Part shown: positions 39,464 to 47,813 of the stretch, piece by piece
Layout of the letters: every line of letters starts with the position of its first letter
How positions within the stretch are numbered: position 1 is the stretch's first letter
Position numbers and translations under genes: made by a program
Assembly (NCBI GenBank): GCA_021323735.1
Contig: JAJPKM010000036.1
Location: 124,001 to 188,000 of the forward strand
Source of the DNA: Gammaproteobacteria bacterium
Lineage (GTDB): Bacteria; Pseudomonadota; Gammaproteobacteria; Steroidobacterales; Steroidobacteraceae
DNA: 64,000 bases
Reading direction: 5' to 3'
Notes under the pieces: generated by a model
Told to the model about the DNA's origin: nothing
The model's database searches: none
Seen by the model: only the letters and a program-made list of their open reading frames with translations

Positions 39464-41500
39464 CTAGATCATCGGCAGCGTAATGGTGAAAACCACCCCG
39501 CTGCCATTCTCCCGGTTCGCGGCCACGGCCGTGCCGCCGTGAAATTCGGCGATGAGCCGCACGATGTACAACCCCAGGCCGAAATGCGGCTTGTCATCCT
39601 GCCCCTCCCGTTGCTCGAACAATGATTCGAACAGACTGCCCATGAGCTGCGGCGGGATGAGCGGACCATCGTTCTCGATCTGCAGCGCATAGCAAGTCTG
39701 CACACGCTGTAGCCGCACGACGATGCTGCCGTCCGGCGTGCAAAAATCCACGGCATTCTCGATGAGCTTGTCGAGCAGCTGCACCAGCAGATCGGGGGCG
39801 CCGAGAACGAAGCAGGGGTTTTCCGGCAATTCGAGCGAGAAGCGCGCGTTGGGGAAGCCGTCCCGATAAGCCGCCACGGCCGACTGCAGCAGATCACGCA
39901 GATCGAAATTCACCCTGTCGGATTGCTTGATGCTCTCTTCGACCCGCGCCGCGGCGCCCAGTGCGCTCAAGATGGATTGCAGGCGCTGAGTACCTTCGCG
40001 TGCGCGCGTGATATAGCGCAGCTGATCATCGCGCAGGCCCTCCGACTCGAGATTGTCCAGCGAGGAGCGCACGATGGTGAGCGGCGTCCGCAGCTCGTGC
40101 GACAGTTTCCCGCCCAAGGTACGCAGGTACTGGGTGTGCTCGTTGAGGCGGCCCAGCAGCCGCTCGAAGCCACGCGCCAGTGCACCGATCTCGTCGGCGC
40201 CGGACGACTCGGGCATGCGCAGCTGGATCTTGCCGTCGCTGCCCACCGCGGAATCGGCCGCCGTCCGCAGCCGCCCGATGCGCAGGCTGATCCACGTGGC
40301 AAAGGCAAACATAATGATGACCGCGGTGGCGGTCGCGAGCAGGGTGAGGTTGAACAGCCGCGCGAGAGCACGGTCGCGCAGCGCCAACAGCTGGTCGGCG
40401 GCCTGCTCGAGAATGACGGCGCCCTGTACGTGCCCGTCGATTACGATGGGTGCGGCGGCCGTGAGCAGCAGATCGCGGCCGTTCCGTCCCAGCATCCACT
40501 GCGCGTGTGGATGCCCTTGCAGCGCGGCGGGCACGCTGTCGCCGTTCAGGCGATCCGGGGATGAGGAGACCTGAGGCATGTCGGCGGTATCCGCTCCCAG
40601 GAAGTAGCGATACCAAATGGGTTCAGGTTCGGCATCACCGCTTGGATTTTTCGGCGCGGTGGTGCCCGTCGTCCCGAGCCGCAGCCCATTGGCGTCGACT
40701 ACCGTGGCGCGGGTGCCATCGCCGACATAGGAGTCGAGCAGCGTATCCAATCCCGCCGTGGCGAAGAACAAGCGGCCGCCGTCGGAACTGTCCGCGGAAA
40801 AGCCTGCCTCGCCGTCACCTCGTCCATCGATGACTTCGACCCAGAGGCGCCGGCCGACGAAGCTCAAGGGAATGCGTGCTTCAAGATGGTAGCCGGCCGC
40901 CGTCTGCAGCCAGAATGCCTGGATGCGAGGTTCCGTGACCACCCGATCCGTGCCCTCGTCCGCCTTGATCGCGCTTTGCGCCGCGATCAAACCGGGCGCA
41001 TCGGTGCCGAAGAAATACCTCGCGCGCCCATCAGGACCTTGCAGGGTCAAATTGACCCGATCGAACGGGTCCTGATTGGGCCTGACATTGTTGGGTTCCG
41101 CATCGAAATGCGCATCGTCGACCTCGAGGTATAAATAGAGATAGCGCTCGGTGGAGCCGGCCTGCAGCCGGGCGCGATACCTCGTGGCAGTGGGCAGCGG
41201 CGTCGGTTCCGCAGAGATGCCCCAATCTTCGCGGTAGCCGTCAAGCAGCGGCTGCGTAACCAGGGGAAAGACATAGAGATCGCCCGCCGCCGCCGAGAAT
41301 GTCTGCGAGTCGCTGGGATCGCGGAACACGCGCTGCGGCTGCGCCGACAGCGCATTGGCCATGGTACCGGCGCTCGCCAGCAGCGATTGCTCCTGTGAGC
41401 TGCGCAACGCGGTCTCGAGTTCCCGGGCGTACTGGCAACCCGCCCAGGGCAGCACCAGGGTGGTGAGCGCGACAATCAGCAATTGCAGTCGAATGCTCAC
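39464..41500 (-). CDS. Sensor histidine kinase of the proteobacterial 'dedicated sortase system' type (PdsS-like)
   Basis: 678 residues from GTG 41500, overlapping the response-regulator stop (GTGA). A first membrane helix (about 5-20) is followed by a large periplasmic part. Residues about 85-245 of it look like a CBM9/DOMON-type fold (RYLYLYLEVDDAHFD, YHLEARIPLSF). A second helix is at about 380-402. A HAMP region, phospho-acceptor H468 (LSHELRTPL), N box (LIENAVDF) and G box (FGLGLYIVRL) follow. The arrangement and the companion regulator fit the TIGR03785 kinases known beside sortases. No sortase is in this window. Confidence 0.82.
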   Translation of the reverse strand: MSIRLQLLIVALTTLVLPWAGCQYARELETALRSSQEQSLLASAGTMANALSAQPQRVFRDPSDSQTFSAAAGDLYVFPLVTQPLLDGYREDWGISAEPTPLPTATRYRARLQAGSTERYLYLYLEVDDAHFDAEPNNVRPNQDPFDRVNLTLQGPDGRARYFFGTDAPGLIAAQSAIKADEGTDRVVTEPRIQAFWLQTAAGYHLEARIPLSFVGRRLWVEVIDGRGDGEAGFSADSSDGGRLFFATAGLDTLLDSYVGDGTRATVVDANGLRLGTTGTTAPKNPSGDAEPEPIWYRYFLGADTADMPQVSSSPDRLNGDSVPAALQGHPHAQWMLGRNGRDLLLTAAAPIVIDGHVQGAVILEQAADQLLALRDRALARLFNLTLLATATAVIIMFAFATWISLRIGRLRTAADSAVGSDGKIQLRMPESSGADEIGALARGFERLLGRLNEHTQYLRTLGGKLSHELRTPLTIVRSSLDNLESEGLRDDQLRYITRAREGTQRLQSILSALGAAARVEESIKQSDRVNFDLRDLLQSAVAAYRDGFPNARFSLELPENPCFVLGAPDLLVQLLDKLIENAVDFCTPDGSIVVRLQRVQTCYALQIENDGPLIPPQLMGSLFESLFEQREGQDDKPHFGLGLYIVRLIAEFHGGTAVAANRENGSGVVFTITLPMI

Positions 41501-42186
41501 TCGACCCAGCGATAACCCATTCCGTAAACCGTTTGAATGGCGTCGAATGCGGCATCGACCTGTTGAAATTTGCGCCGCACGCGTTTGACGTGCGATGTGA
41601 TGGTGTTGTCGTCCAAGACCACATTGGCGGCATCCATCAGCTGCTGGCGATTCTTGACATGCCCCGGATTGCGCGCGAGGGCATGCACGATCCAAAACTC
41701 CGTCAATGAAAGCGTGACCGGCGTGCCGTTCCACGTGGTTTGCATCTTCTCACCGTCGATGGTCAGGGCACCGCGCCGGATGAGATCGACGGCACTGTCG
41801 GGCCGCCTCAGCGCATCGATGCGTCTGAACAGCGCCGCGACGCGTGCCGCCAAGTGCGCCAGGCTCACGTCCTTGGTGAGAAAATCATCCGCGCCGAGCC
41901 GCAAACCCGATACCGCATCCAGCTCAGAGTCCCGGGCGGTGAGAAAGATGATGGGCAGCTCCGCCGACAGCGCCCGCAGATCGCGGCATAGGTCGAACCC
42001 GCCTTCGGCCTCGTCCTCCAGCGAAATATCGATGATGGCGAGGTCCGGCAAACGAATTCCGAATGCCTGCATGGCAGTCCGGCGATTGCCATAGGCCTTG
42101 ATCGAATAGCCCTGGCGGGCCAGCGCGGCCGAGTAGTTCTCGCGCAAGGCCGGTTCGTCCTCGACGATCGCGATCTGCTTTTTCAT
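41497..42186 (-). CDS. OmpR-type response regulator of the proteobacterial 'dedicated sortase system' type (PdsR-like)
   Basis: 229 residues. Receiver: IVEDEPALRENYSAALARQG, acceptor Asp in IIDISLEDEAEGGFDLC, FLTARDSELDAVSGLRLGAD and Lys in LTKDVSL. The usual KP is KD here, as in the TIGR03787 group. The C-terminal winged helix ends GYRWVE (SLTEFWIVHALARNPGHVKNRQQL, TITSHVKRVRRKF). It is the first gene of the two-gene operon with the kinase. The target is unknown because its usual sortase gene partner is missing here. Confidence 0.88.
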   Translation of the reverse strand: MKKQIAIVEDEPALRENYSAALARQGYSIKAYGNRRTAMQAFGIRLPDLAIIDISLEDEAEGGFDLCRDLRALSAELPIIFLTARDSELDAVSGLRLGADDFLTKDVSLAHLAARVAALFRRIDALRRPDSAVDLIRRGALTIDGEKMQTTWNGTPVTLSLTEFWIVHALARNPGHVKNRQQLMDAANVVLDDNTITSHVKRVRRKFQQVDAAFDAIQTVYGMGYRWVE

Positions 42187-42362
42187 GCCTGAATCATAGC
42201 CGAATATGGGTGCTCAGCCGCGAATCGCCGCACGAATGAGCGTTGCCATCATTGGCCACAATTGGCCCGCGGATTGCCCGTTTTGCGTCCCGAAGAAGAA
42301 GGCTTTTCTAAGGACACTGGCCTCGTGCGAAACAGACCAAACACCTGACACGAGGAGCAGTC

Positions 42363-42593
42363 ATGGCGACGATGTTCGGGAAATGTCGTTCGGGAAGCGA
42401 TTTCTGGTCGATGCGCCGCGAGGCATCGCTCAATTGGCTGGCGTTGGGACTGCTGCTGGCGGCGTGGAATGCGTCCGACAACGACGCGGCTGCGAATGAT
42501 GCCGCAGCCGACGCCCACCGCCGGCCGGCGGCGCTGCGCGGCTACACTCACGTCTCCGTGCGAGCGGCAAATCGCGTCGCCGCCGATCTTTAG
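42363..42593 (+). CDS. Small hypothetical single-span membrane or exported protein
   Basis: 76 residues with a strong GAGGAG ribosome site before the ATG. The N-terminus is polar (MATMFGKCRSGSDFW). A hydrophobic segment follows (LNWLALGLLLAAWNAS), then an Asp/Ala-rich then Arg/Ala-rich tail. No known family. It lies between the divergent PdsR-like gene and the PhoB-like gene. It may be a real small membrane protein; evidence is the ribosome site and hydrophobic span only. Confidence 0.45.
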   Translation: MATMFGKCRSGSDFWSMRREASLNWLALGLLLAAWNASDNDAAANDAAADAHRRPAALRGYTHVSVRAANRVAADL

Positions 42594-42654
42594 TCGGCAG
42601 CACCCATTGCATTTCGGCGGGTATTGAGCTTTAGCGGGCAACGCCGTCAAGGAA

Positions 42655-42672
42655 ATGTCACTGAATTGTCAT
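42655..42672 (+). promoter_or_regulatory. Pho-box-like direct repeat
   Basis: Two heptamers, ATGTCAC (42655-42661) and TTGTCAT (42666-42672), are separated by four bases (TGAA). This is the layout of the E. coli PhoB box (CTGTCAT, four bases, CTGTCAT), with five and six of seven bases matching. It is only 15 bases upstream of the PhoB-like gene's ATG, so it is either an autoregulatory site or coincidence. No -10 is assigned. Confidence 0.4.
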
Positions 42673-42686
42673 CCTCGAAGCCTCTA

Positions 42687-43412
42687 ATGCGATGGCGCAT
42701 GCATGCCGCCAAAGATCAAAAGTACATCTTGATTGTCGATCAGGACGTCGCAGTGGTTGAGCTGCTGCGTGATCAGCTGCAGCGTTCCGAATTTTCCGTC
42801 CGCACCATTGCCGACGGTGCTGCGGCTGCGACAGCGCTGCAGGATCGCCCGCCGCGGCTCGCCATTGTCGACTGGAACCTGCCGGGCTTGGCTCCGCTTG
42901 AGCTGCTCGAGGCCGTGCGCAAGACTCGAATCACTCAGCCCATCAGCCTGATCGTTCTTTCGACTTTCTCAGCTGAGCAGGACATCGTGTCGGGATTGAA
43001 CATGGGGGCGGACGATTACATCGTGAAGCCTTTCTCCGTCCGCGAAGCGGTCGCCAGAATTCATGCTGTTTTGCGGGTGCGTCGCCATGACACCGGCCAG
43101 GCGCCGTTGCGCTTCGATAGCCTGATGCTCGACACCTCCACGAATCGTGTGACGGCACAAGGCGCGGTACTGCATGTGCGGGGTGCCGAGTATCGACTGC
43201 TGCAATTTCTGATGTCTCACCCCGGCAGAACCTTCAACCGGTCCCAGCTCCTGGCGAGGGTGTGGGCCGGCGATCCCCGCATCGATGAGCGCACGGTCGA
43301 CGTCAACATTCAACGATTGCGTAAGATATTGGCGGCACCCGGGTACCACGCCTGTATCCAAACGGTGCGCGGCTTTGGCTATCGATTTTGCGCTCCGGGC
43401 ATGGGCGATTGA
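42687..43412 (+). CDS. OmpR/PhoB-family response regulator
   Basis: 241 residues from ATG 42687 (alternative 42699; open frame from 42624). Receiver domain: ILIVDQDVAVVELLRDQL with acidic residues D-Q-D, acceptor Asp in IVDWNLPGLAPLELLE, STFSAEQD and GADDYIVKPFSVREAVARI. The GADDYIVKPF signature is PhoB-like. The winged helix ends VRGFGYRFC (EYRLLQFLMSHPGRTFNRSQLLARVW, DERTVDVNIQRLRK). No kinase gene lies beside it. The Pho-box-like repeat just upstream and the phosphoesterase gene downstream suggest a phosphate link, but this is inference. Confidence 0.88.
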   Translation: MRWRMHAAKDQKYILIVDQDVAVVELLRDQLQRSEFSVRTIADGAAAATALQDRPPRLAIVDWNLPGLAPLELLEAVRKTRITQPISLIVLSTFSAEQDIVSGLNMGADDYIVKPFSVREAVARIHAVLRVRRHDTGQAPLRFDSLMLDTSTNRVTAQGAVLHVRGAEYRLLQFLMSHPGRTFNRSQLLARVWAGDPRIDERTVDVNIQRLRKILAAPGYHACIQTVRGFGYRFCAPGMGD

Positions 43413-43547
43413 TCGCGTTGTGTTGTTTCACGTGACGTTCCACGCCTAAGCTATTTTTTTGTAAGCAAATCTTCTTCCCCGAGTCATGGATTCGTAACAC
43501 CGAATCGCGATCTTAGGTCCCGACTCGGCAGACCTAGGAGGAAGATT

Positions 43548-44357
43548 ATGTTGGAGCGTAACGCCCCTGCGACGATACGATTGCGAACGGTCTTCATCTC
43601 AGATATCCATCTAGGCTTCAAAGGATGCAGTGCCGATCTTTTGCTCGATTTCCTGCATCGCGTGGAAATGGATACCCTGTTCCTGGTCGGCGACATCATC
43701 GATGTGTGGAGCATGCAAAAGAGCATGTTCTGGCCGCAGGCCCACAACAATGTGCTGCGGACGATCTTGGGCAAGGCCAAGCGCGGCACCAAGGTCATTT
43801 TCGTTCCGGGCAACCACGACGAAGTGTTTCGTGAGTTCGACGGGGTGGTATTCGGCAATCTGGAGATTCATCGCGAATACATCCACCAAGGCGCCGATGG
43901 CCGGCGCATGCTGATATTGCACGGCGACGAATTCGACAGCGTCGTGAAGTGCAGCCCCTGGCTGGCGAAGCTCGGCAGCAACATCTACGACATATTGTTG
44001 GCGGCGAATCCGTATATCAACTGGTTTCGACGCAAGTTCGACCTGCCGCACTGGTCTTTATCCATGTATTTGAAGCAAAAGGCCAAGACAGCGGTTCAAT
44101 ACATCGGCAGCTTCGAGGAGTCCGTTGCGCAGGCAGCCCGCAAGCGCGGTGTCGATACCGTGGTCTGCGGCCATATTCATCGCGCCGAGATCAGGGAAAT
44201 CGAAGGCATTTTGTACTGCAACGACGGCGATTGGGTGGAAAGCTGCACCTCGTTGGTCGAGGACATGAACGGACAGCTGCGCATCATCGATTGGCCCAAG
44301 CTGCGCGAACAGACGCGCCTCGCACCCATCGCGCTGCCCGTCGGTCAGGCCGCCTGA
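43548..44357 (+). CDS. LpxH-like calcineurin-type phosphoesterase (UDP-2,3-diacylglucosamine diphosphatase family)
   Basis: 269 residues with TAGGAGG upstream of the ATG. Metal motifs of the calcineurin fold are complete: SDIHLG, GDIIDVW, GNHDE, LILHGDEFD and CGHIHRAE. The D-W in IDVW and the HGDEFDS region match the LpxH2/YbbF-related group. LpxH enzymes make lipid X in lipid A synthesis, but this group is broader, so the exact substrate is uncertain. No signal peptide. It follows the PhoB-like gene after 135 bases. Confidence 0.87.
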   Translation: MLERNAPATIRLRTVFISDIHLGFKGCSADLLLDFLHRVEMDTLFLVGDIIDVWSMQKSMFWPQAHNNVLRTILGKAKRGTKVIFVPGNHDEVFREFDGVVFGNLEIHREYIHQGADGRRMLILHGDEFDSVVKCSPWLAKLGSNIYDILLAANPYINWFRRKFDLPHWSLSMYLKQKAKTAVQYIGSFEESVAQAARKRGVDTVVCGHIHRAEIREIEGILYCNDGDWVESCTSLVEDMNGQLRIIDWPKLREQTRLAPIALPVGQAA

Positions 44358-44388
44358 TGCCTGCGTACTGATACTGCCGGGAGTGCGT

Positions 44389-44604
44389 ATGGGCGACATC
44401 AACGAATTGTGGAACTCACCCTGGCGGGCGCTGCAGAAAAATCTGGCGAGCGGTTCCGCGGTCGCAGCCTTGAAATCCGGACAGAATCCCTGGGATTGCG
44501 ACTCACCGGATACGAGCAGATCGCAGGTCCCGGGGAGGGTGGCGAATTCCTGGCTGGTTCGTGCGCGCGGGCGTCAGGCAACGGTTCCTCGGATTATTCA
44601 GTAA
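44389..44604 (+). CDS. Possible small ORF upstream of the coiled-coil pair
   Basis: 71 codons from ATG 44389 with GGGAG just upstream (MGDINELWNSPWRALQKN). A competing frame from 44409 reads VELTLAGAAEKSGERFRGRS over the same bases. The second half of the first frame loses typical codon use (ALKSGQNPWDCDSPDTSRSQ). It could be a short real gene or a frameshifted longer one. No motif is recognised. Confidence 0.3.
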   Translation: MGDINELWNSPWRALQKNLASGSAVAALKSGQNPWDCDSPDTSRSQVPGRVANSWLVRARGRQATVPRIIQ

Positions 44605-44623
44605 CGCGGGCGCAGAGAAATCC

Positions 44624-44863
44624 ATGAGCAATCTCGATTTTGACCTCGATAGCCGGATGAGGAGTTTGGAATCGGAGTGGCGCCAAGCATACGACCTCAG
44701 TATGGCCGCACGTACGGAGCTGCAGGCGCTGGCCGCAACACGCGCGCCCAACACCCTCATTCTCGCCAAAGCTCATGATCGTCTGGAACGCGCCGAAGGC
44801 CTGAAAGCCCGCATCATGGAGAAGATTGAGCGGCTCGAGGACGGTGCCGGGACGTGGCTATGA
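44624..44863 (+). CDS. Small coiled-coil protein, first of a tandem paralogue pair
   Basis: 79 residues from ATG 44624. A single long amphipathic helix is predicted by eye: MRSLESEWRQAYDLSMAART, then ELQALAATRAP, then HDRLERAEGLKARIMEKI. Its sequence aligns without gaps to the next gene (LESEW-x5-..AART-E-x2-AL versus LERRW-..-SARAE-x2-AL). Its stop overlaps the next ATG (TATGA). No known family; soluble. Confidence 0.65.
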   Translation: MSNLDFDLDSRMRSLESEWRQAYDLSMAARTELQALAATRAPNTLILAKAHDRLERAEGLKARIMEKIERLEDGAGTWL

Positions 44864-45147
44864 GTGTCAACATGAGTAATCGCTTCGTGGATGGCGATGC
44901 CGCCGCCGAAATGCTGGAGCGCCGTTGGTTTGCCGCATTCAACGCTGCTTCTAGCGCGCGCGCCGAATGTGAGGCGCTGGTCGAGGCCATGATTGCAACG
45001 GAAGCCGCCTGGGCCGAAGCCCGCGAACGCCTGTGTAAATTGGAATCGCTGCGCGATGCACTGGGCGAAGAGCTTGCCGGTATCGACGAGCAGTACCCGG
45101 TACCCGCACCGCAACCTGTCCGACAGCCGATGATGTCCGCCGCTTAA
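44860..45147 (+). CDS. Small coiled-coil protein, second of a tandem paralogue pair
   Basis: 95 residues from ATG 44860, which overlaps the previous stop; a GTG at 44854 is an alternative. The helix LERRWFAAFNAASSARAE then CEALVEAMIATEAAWAEARE and RLCKLESLRDALGEELAGID runs parallel to the first gene's protein. The end is Pro/Val-rich. The pair looks like a duplicated heterodimer of small helical proteins. Function unknown. Confidence 0.68.
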   Translation: MSVNMSNRFVDGDAAAEMLERRWFAAFNAASSARAECEALVEAMIATEAAWAEARERLCKLESLRDALGEELAGIDEQYPVPAPQPVRQPMMSAA

Positions 45148-45240
45148 GCAGGAAGCTTTCCTACTGAGCGGCGTAGCATTCGACTATTGATCGAGTCTTG
45201 AGCCCGCCCAGGTCCGTGAAGGTTAGCAGCCTAGCGCATC

Positions 45241-46107
45241 TTAGGCGGTTGCCATCAAACCTTTGAGCTTGCTGATGGCATTGGATTCCACCTGCCGCAC
45301 GCGCTCCGCCGATATGCCGTATTCATCGGCCAGTTCGTGCAGCGTGGCCTTCTCATCGTTCATCCAGCGGCGCTTCAAAATGCTGCGGCTGCGCTCATCG
45401 AGCTTTTCGAGCGCGATGCTCAGGCGGTCGGTCGAATCTTCCTCCCACTCGGCGCGCTCCACTTCCACCGCGGGATCGGCATTACTGGCCGGCAGGTACA
45501 TGGCCGGCGAGTAAGTCTCTTCCTCGTCGCTTTCCGGTGTCGGATCGAAGGACATGTCGCGTGCCGACAGGCGCTGCTCCATTTCCCGCACGTCAGCCAC
45601 ATCGACACCCAGATCGCGGGCCACCGCAGCCGTTTCAGCTTCCGACAGCCAGGCCAGATTCTTCTTCATCTTGCGCAGGTTGAAGAACAGTTTGCGCTGC
45701 GATTTGGTGGTAGCCACCTTGACCAAGCGCCAATTGCGCAGCACGTACTCGTGGATCTCGGCGCGGATCCAATGCACCGCGAACGAGACCAGGTGCACCC
45801 CCACCGTGGGATCGAAGCGCTTCACCGCCTTCATGAGCCCGACATTGCCCTCCTGCACCAGGTCGCCCATGGGCAGGCCATAACCTAGGTAACCTCGCGC
45901 GATATGTACGACGAATCGCAGGTGCGAGAGTACGAGTTGCCGGGCCGCATCCAAATCGGCCTCGGACCGAAACCTGACCGCCAGGGCGACCTCGTCCTCC
46001 TTCGTAAGAACGGGGATCTGCGACACGCGGTCGATATAGGAATCCAGGCTCCCAACGGGGCCTGCGAATATCATTCCTGTCTGTTTGGCGACGAGAGCAG
46101 CAGTCAT
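45241..46107 (-). CDS. rpoH: RNA polymerase heat-shock sigma factor (sigma-32)
   Basis: 288 residues. Region 2 is [20 protein letters not shown] and the following -10-reading helix [21 protein letters not shown]. The RpoH box appears as [11 protein letters not shown]. Region 4 is the [23 protein letters not shown]. It directs RNA polymerase to heat-shock promoters. It lies downstream of ftsX on the same strand, the usual ftsYEX-rpoH order. A CIRCE element lies 49 bases before its start, so HrcA control is likely. Confidence 0.97.
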   Translation of the reverse strand: MTAALVAKQTGMIFAGPVGSLDSYIDRVSQIPVLTKEDEVALAVRFRSEADLDAARQLVLSHLRFVVHIARGYLGYGLPMGDLVQEGNVGLMKAVKRFDPTVGVHLVSFAVHWIRAEIHEYVLRNWRLVKVATTKSQRKLFFNLRKMKKNLAWLSEAETAAVARDLGVDVADVREMEQRLSARDMSFDPTPESDEEETYSPAMYLPASNADPAVEVERAEWEEDSTDRLSIALEKLDERSRSILKRRWMNDEKATLHELADEYGISAERVRQVESNAISKLKGLMATA

Positions 46108-46155
46108 TTAATGCCTACCTCCGAACGAAATCAGCGTCGAATCCATGTGGCAATA

Positions 46156-46182
46156 ATAGCACTCTTGGGGGTCGAGTGCTAA
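46156..46182 (-). promoter_or_regulatory. CIRCE element (HrcA operator) upstream of rpoH
   Basis: Read on the minus strand: TTAGCACTC (46182-46174), nine bases, GAGTGCTAT (46164-46156). This is the consensus TTAGCACTC-N9-GAGTGCTAA with one mismatch in 18 arm positions. It sits 49 bases upstream of the rpoH start codon, between ftsX and rpoH. HrcA binding here would put the heat-shock sigma factor under the HrcA repressor. hrcA itself is not in the window. Confidence 0.88.
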
Positions 46183-46230
46183 CGCCGGCGCCGGCCTGAG
46201 GCACTCGGCTTATTATTTAAAAACATATAC

Positions 46231-47151
46231 TTATGACGGTTCGATGGCTCGTATATGTCGCGTCGCAGCAAGCCAGGAACCGACCCAAGAAAGACCCGCT
46301 GCCATCATTAGTACACCAAACCCGGGCACAAGTTTCAGTCCCTGGAGCCGAAAGTCGCTGCCGTACAAGAAGGCCAGCTGCGCCACCGGGCGGGCCAGTA
46401 CCACCGATGCGAGAGCGACCAGGAGGAGTGCCAGCAAACCGCCTCCCAAGCCGTACCACATGCCGCTATAAAGAAACGGCCGGCGGGCAAACCCATCGGA
46501 GGCTCCGACCAACTTCATGACCTCGATTTCCGCGCGGCGGTTGGAAATGTCGAGACGGATCGTGTTGCTGACGATGAGCACGATGCCGACCCCGAGCAAG
46601 GCACCGGTGAGCAAGACCACGCGGCGCAGCAATTCCAGAATGGCGCGCAGCCGTTTCACCCATTCGGTGTCGATCTGCACCGTCTGTACATCGCTCAATG
46701 CCGCGATGGCAGTTTTCAAGGTATCGGTGCCCTGCGGCGTGCTTGCCGCCAACGTCGGCGTGATCACCAGCGTATCGGGCAGGGGATTCTCACTCAATGC
46801 ATCCAACGCCTGACCGAAGCCTGAGTCCTTGCGAAATTCCGCGAGCGCTTGATCCGCCGTAATGAGACGTACCGCGGCAACATCGCCGCGTGCATTGAGC
46901 TGCTTGATCAGGGCCTGCACTCGCGTGGCGCTCGCCCTCTTGTCCATGTAGACCGACAAGTCGTAGGCCTCGTTCCAGCCGCCGGTGGCGATGCGCGCAT
47001 TCTGCAGCAGCAGCGTCAGGAACAACGGCAGCGCCAGCGCCACGGCGATCACGCCCATGGTCATCAATGTTGCAAATGGCTGGCGCACGATGCGGCCGAG
47101 CGAGCCTACCAACACCTGGGCATGGCGCGCAAAGTAGGTGTTGACGCTCAC
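46231..47151 (-). CDS. ftsX: Cell-division ABC transporter permease FtsX
   Basis: 306 residues from GTG 47151, overlapping ftsE's stop. Four membrane helices: one near the N-terminus ([21 protein letters not shown]), a periplasmic domain of about 115 residues, then three C-terminal helices. The periplasmic domain has [20 protein letters not shown], typical of FtsX. With FtsE it activates peptidoglycan amidases through EnvC. Confidence 0.96.
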   Translation of the reverse strand: MSVNTYFARHAQVLVGSLGRIVRQPFATLMTMGVIAVALALPLFLTLLLQNARIATGGWNEAYDLSVYMDKRASATRVQALIKQLNARGDVAAVRLITADQALAEFRKDSGFGQALDALSENPLPDTLVITPTLAASTPQGTDTLKTAIAALSDVQTVQIDTEWVKRLRAILELLRRVVLLTGALLGVGIVLIVSNTIRLDISNRRAEIEVMKLVGASDGFARRPFLYSGMWYGLGGGLLALLLVALASVVLARPVAQLAFLYGSDFRLQGLKLVPGFGVLMMAAGLSWVGSWLAATRHIRAIEPS

Positions 47152-47813
47152 GCCGCACCCTCACCGACCACCCGGCCTTCGCTGAGCACGATCCGCCGGG
47201 CACCGACTTGCTCGATGAGATGTACATCGTGGCTGGCGACCACCACGGTTACCCCCACCTCGCTGAAGCGTTTGAAGAGCTTCATAATCTCCAATCCGAG
47301 TTCCGGATCCAGATTGCCGGTGGGTTCATCGGCGATGAGCAGCGCAGGCTTTGCTACCACGGCACGCGCAATCCCCACGCGCTGTTGTTCCCCGGTCGAG
47401 AGTTCCAGGGGCCGGGATTTCTCCCGGCCGAGCAGGCCGACTTGATCGAGCGCTGCCCGCACGCGCTTGTCGATTTCCCGCCGTTGAACGCCGGCGATGA
47501 TAAGGGGCAGAGCGACGTTATCCGCCACCGGGCGGTCGTGCAGAAGTTTGTGGTCCTGGAATACCACGCCCAGATTGCGGCGAAATTGCGGGATACCGCG
47601 CGGCTTCACGCCGGCCGTGTTCTGGCCGTCGACGATGACGTGGCCGCGGGTCGGGCGCTCGATGAGCGCTATCAGTTTGAGGATGCTGCTCTTGCCGGCC
47701 CCGGAGTGCCCGGTCAAGAAAGTCATCGCGCCGCCTTCGATGTTGAACGACACACCGGCCAGAGCCTCGCGTCCGTTCGGATAGCGCTTATGTACTTGGT
47801 CGAATCGGATCAT
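47148..47813 (-). CDS. ftsE: Cell-division ATP-binding protein FtsE
   Basis: 221 residues. Walker [12 protein letters not shown]-loop [16 protein letters not shown], signature [16 protein letters not shown], Walker [14 protein letters not shown] and H-loop [11 protein letters not shown] are all present. The ATG overlaps the ftsY stop, and its stop overlaps the ftsX start. Normal length. Partner of FtsX. Confidence 0.97.
   Translation of the reverse strand: MIRFDQVHKRYPNGREALAGVSFNIEGGAMTFLTGHSGAGKSSILKLIALIERPTRGHVIVDGQNTAGVKPRGIPQFRRNLGVVFQDHKLLHDRPVADNVALPLIIAGVQRREIDKRVRAALDQVGLLGREKSRPLELSTGEQQRVGIARAVVAKPALLIADEPTGNLDPELGLEIMKLFKRFSEVGVTVVVASHDVHLIEQVGARRIVLSEGRVVGEGAA

Noticed and set aside
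44409-44627. Alternative frame (VELTLAGAAEKSGERF...) over the small ORF at 44389
   Set aside because: Starts at GTG without a ribosome site and has no motif; mentioned only as a competing frame.
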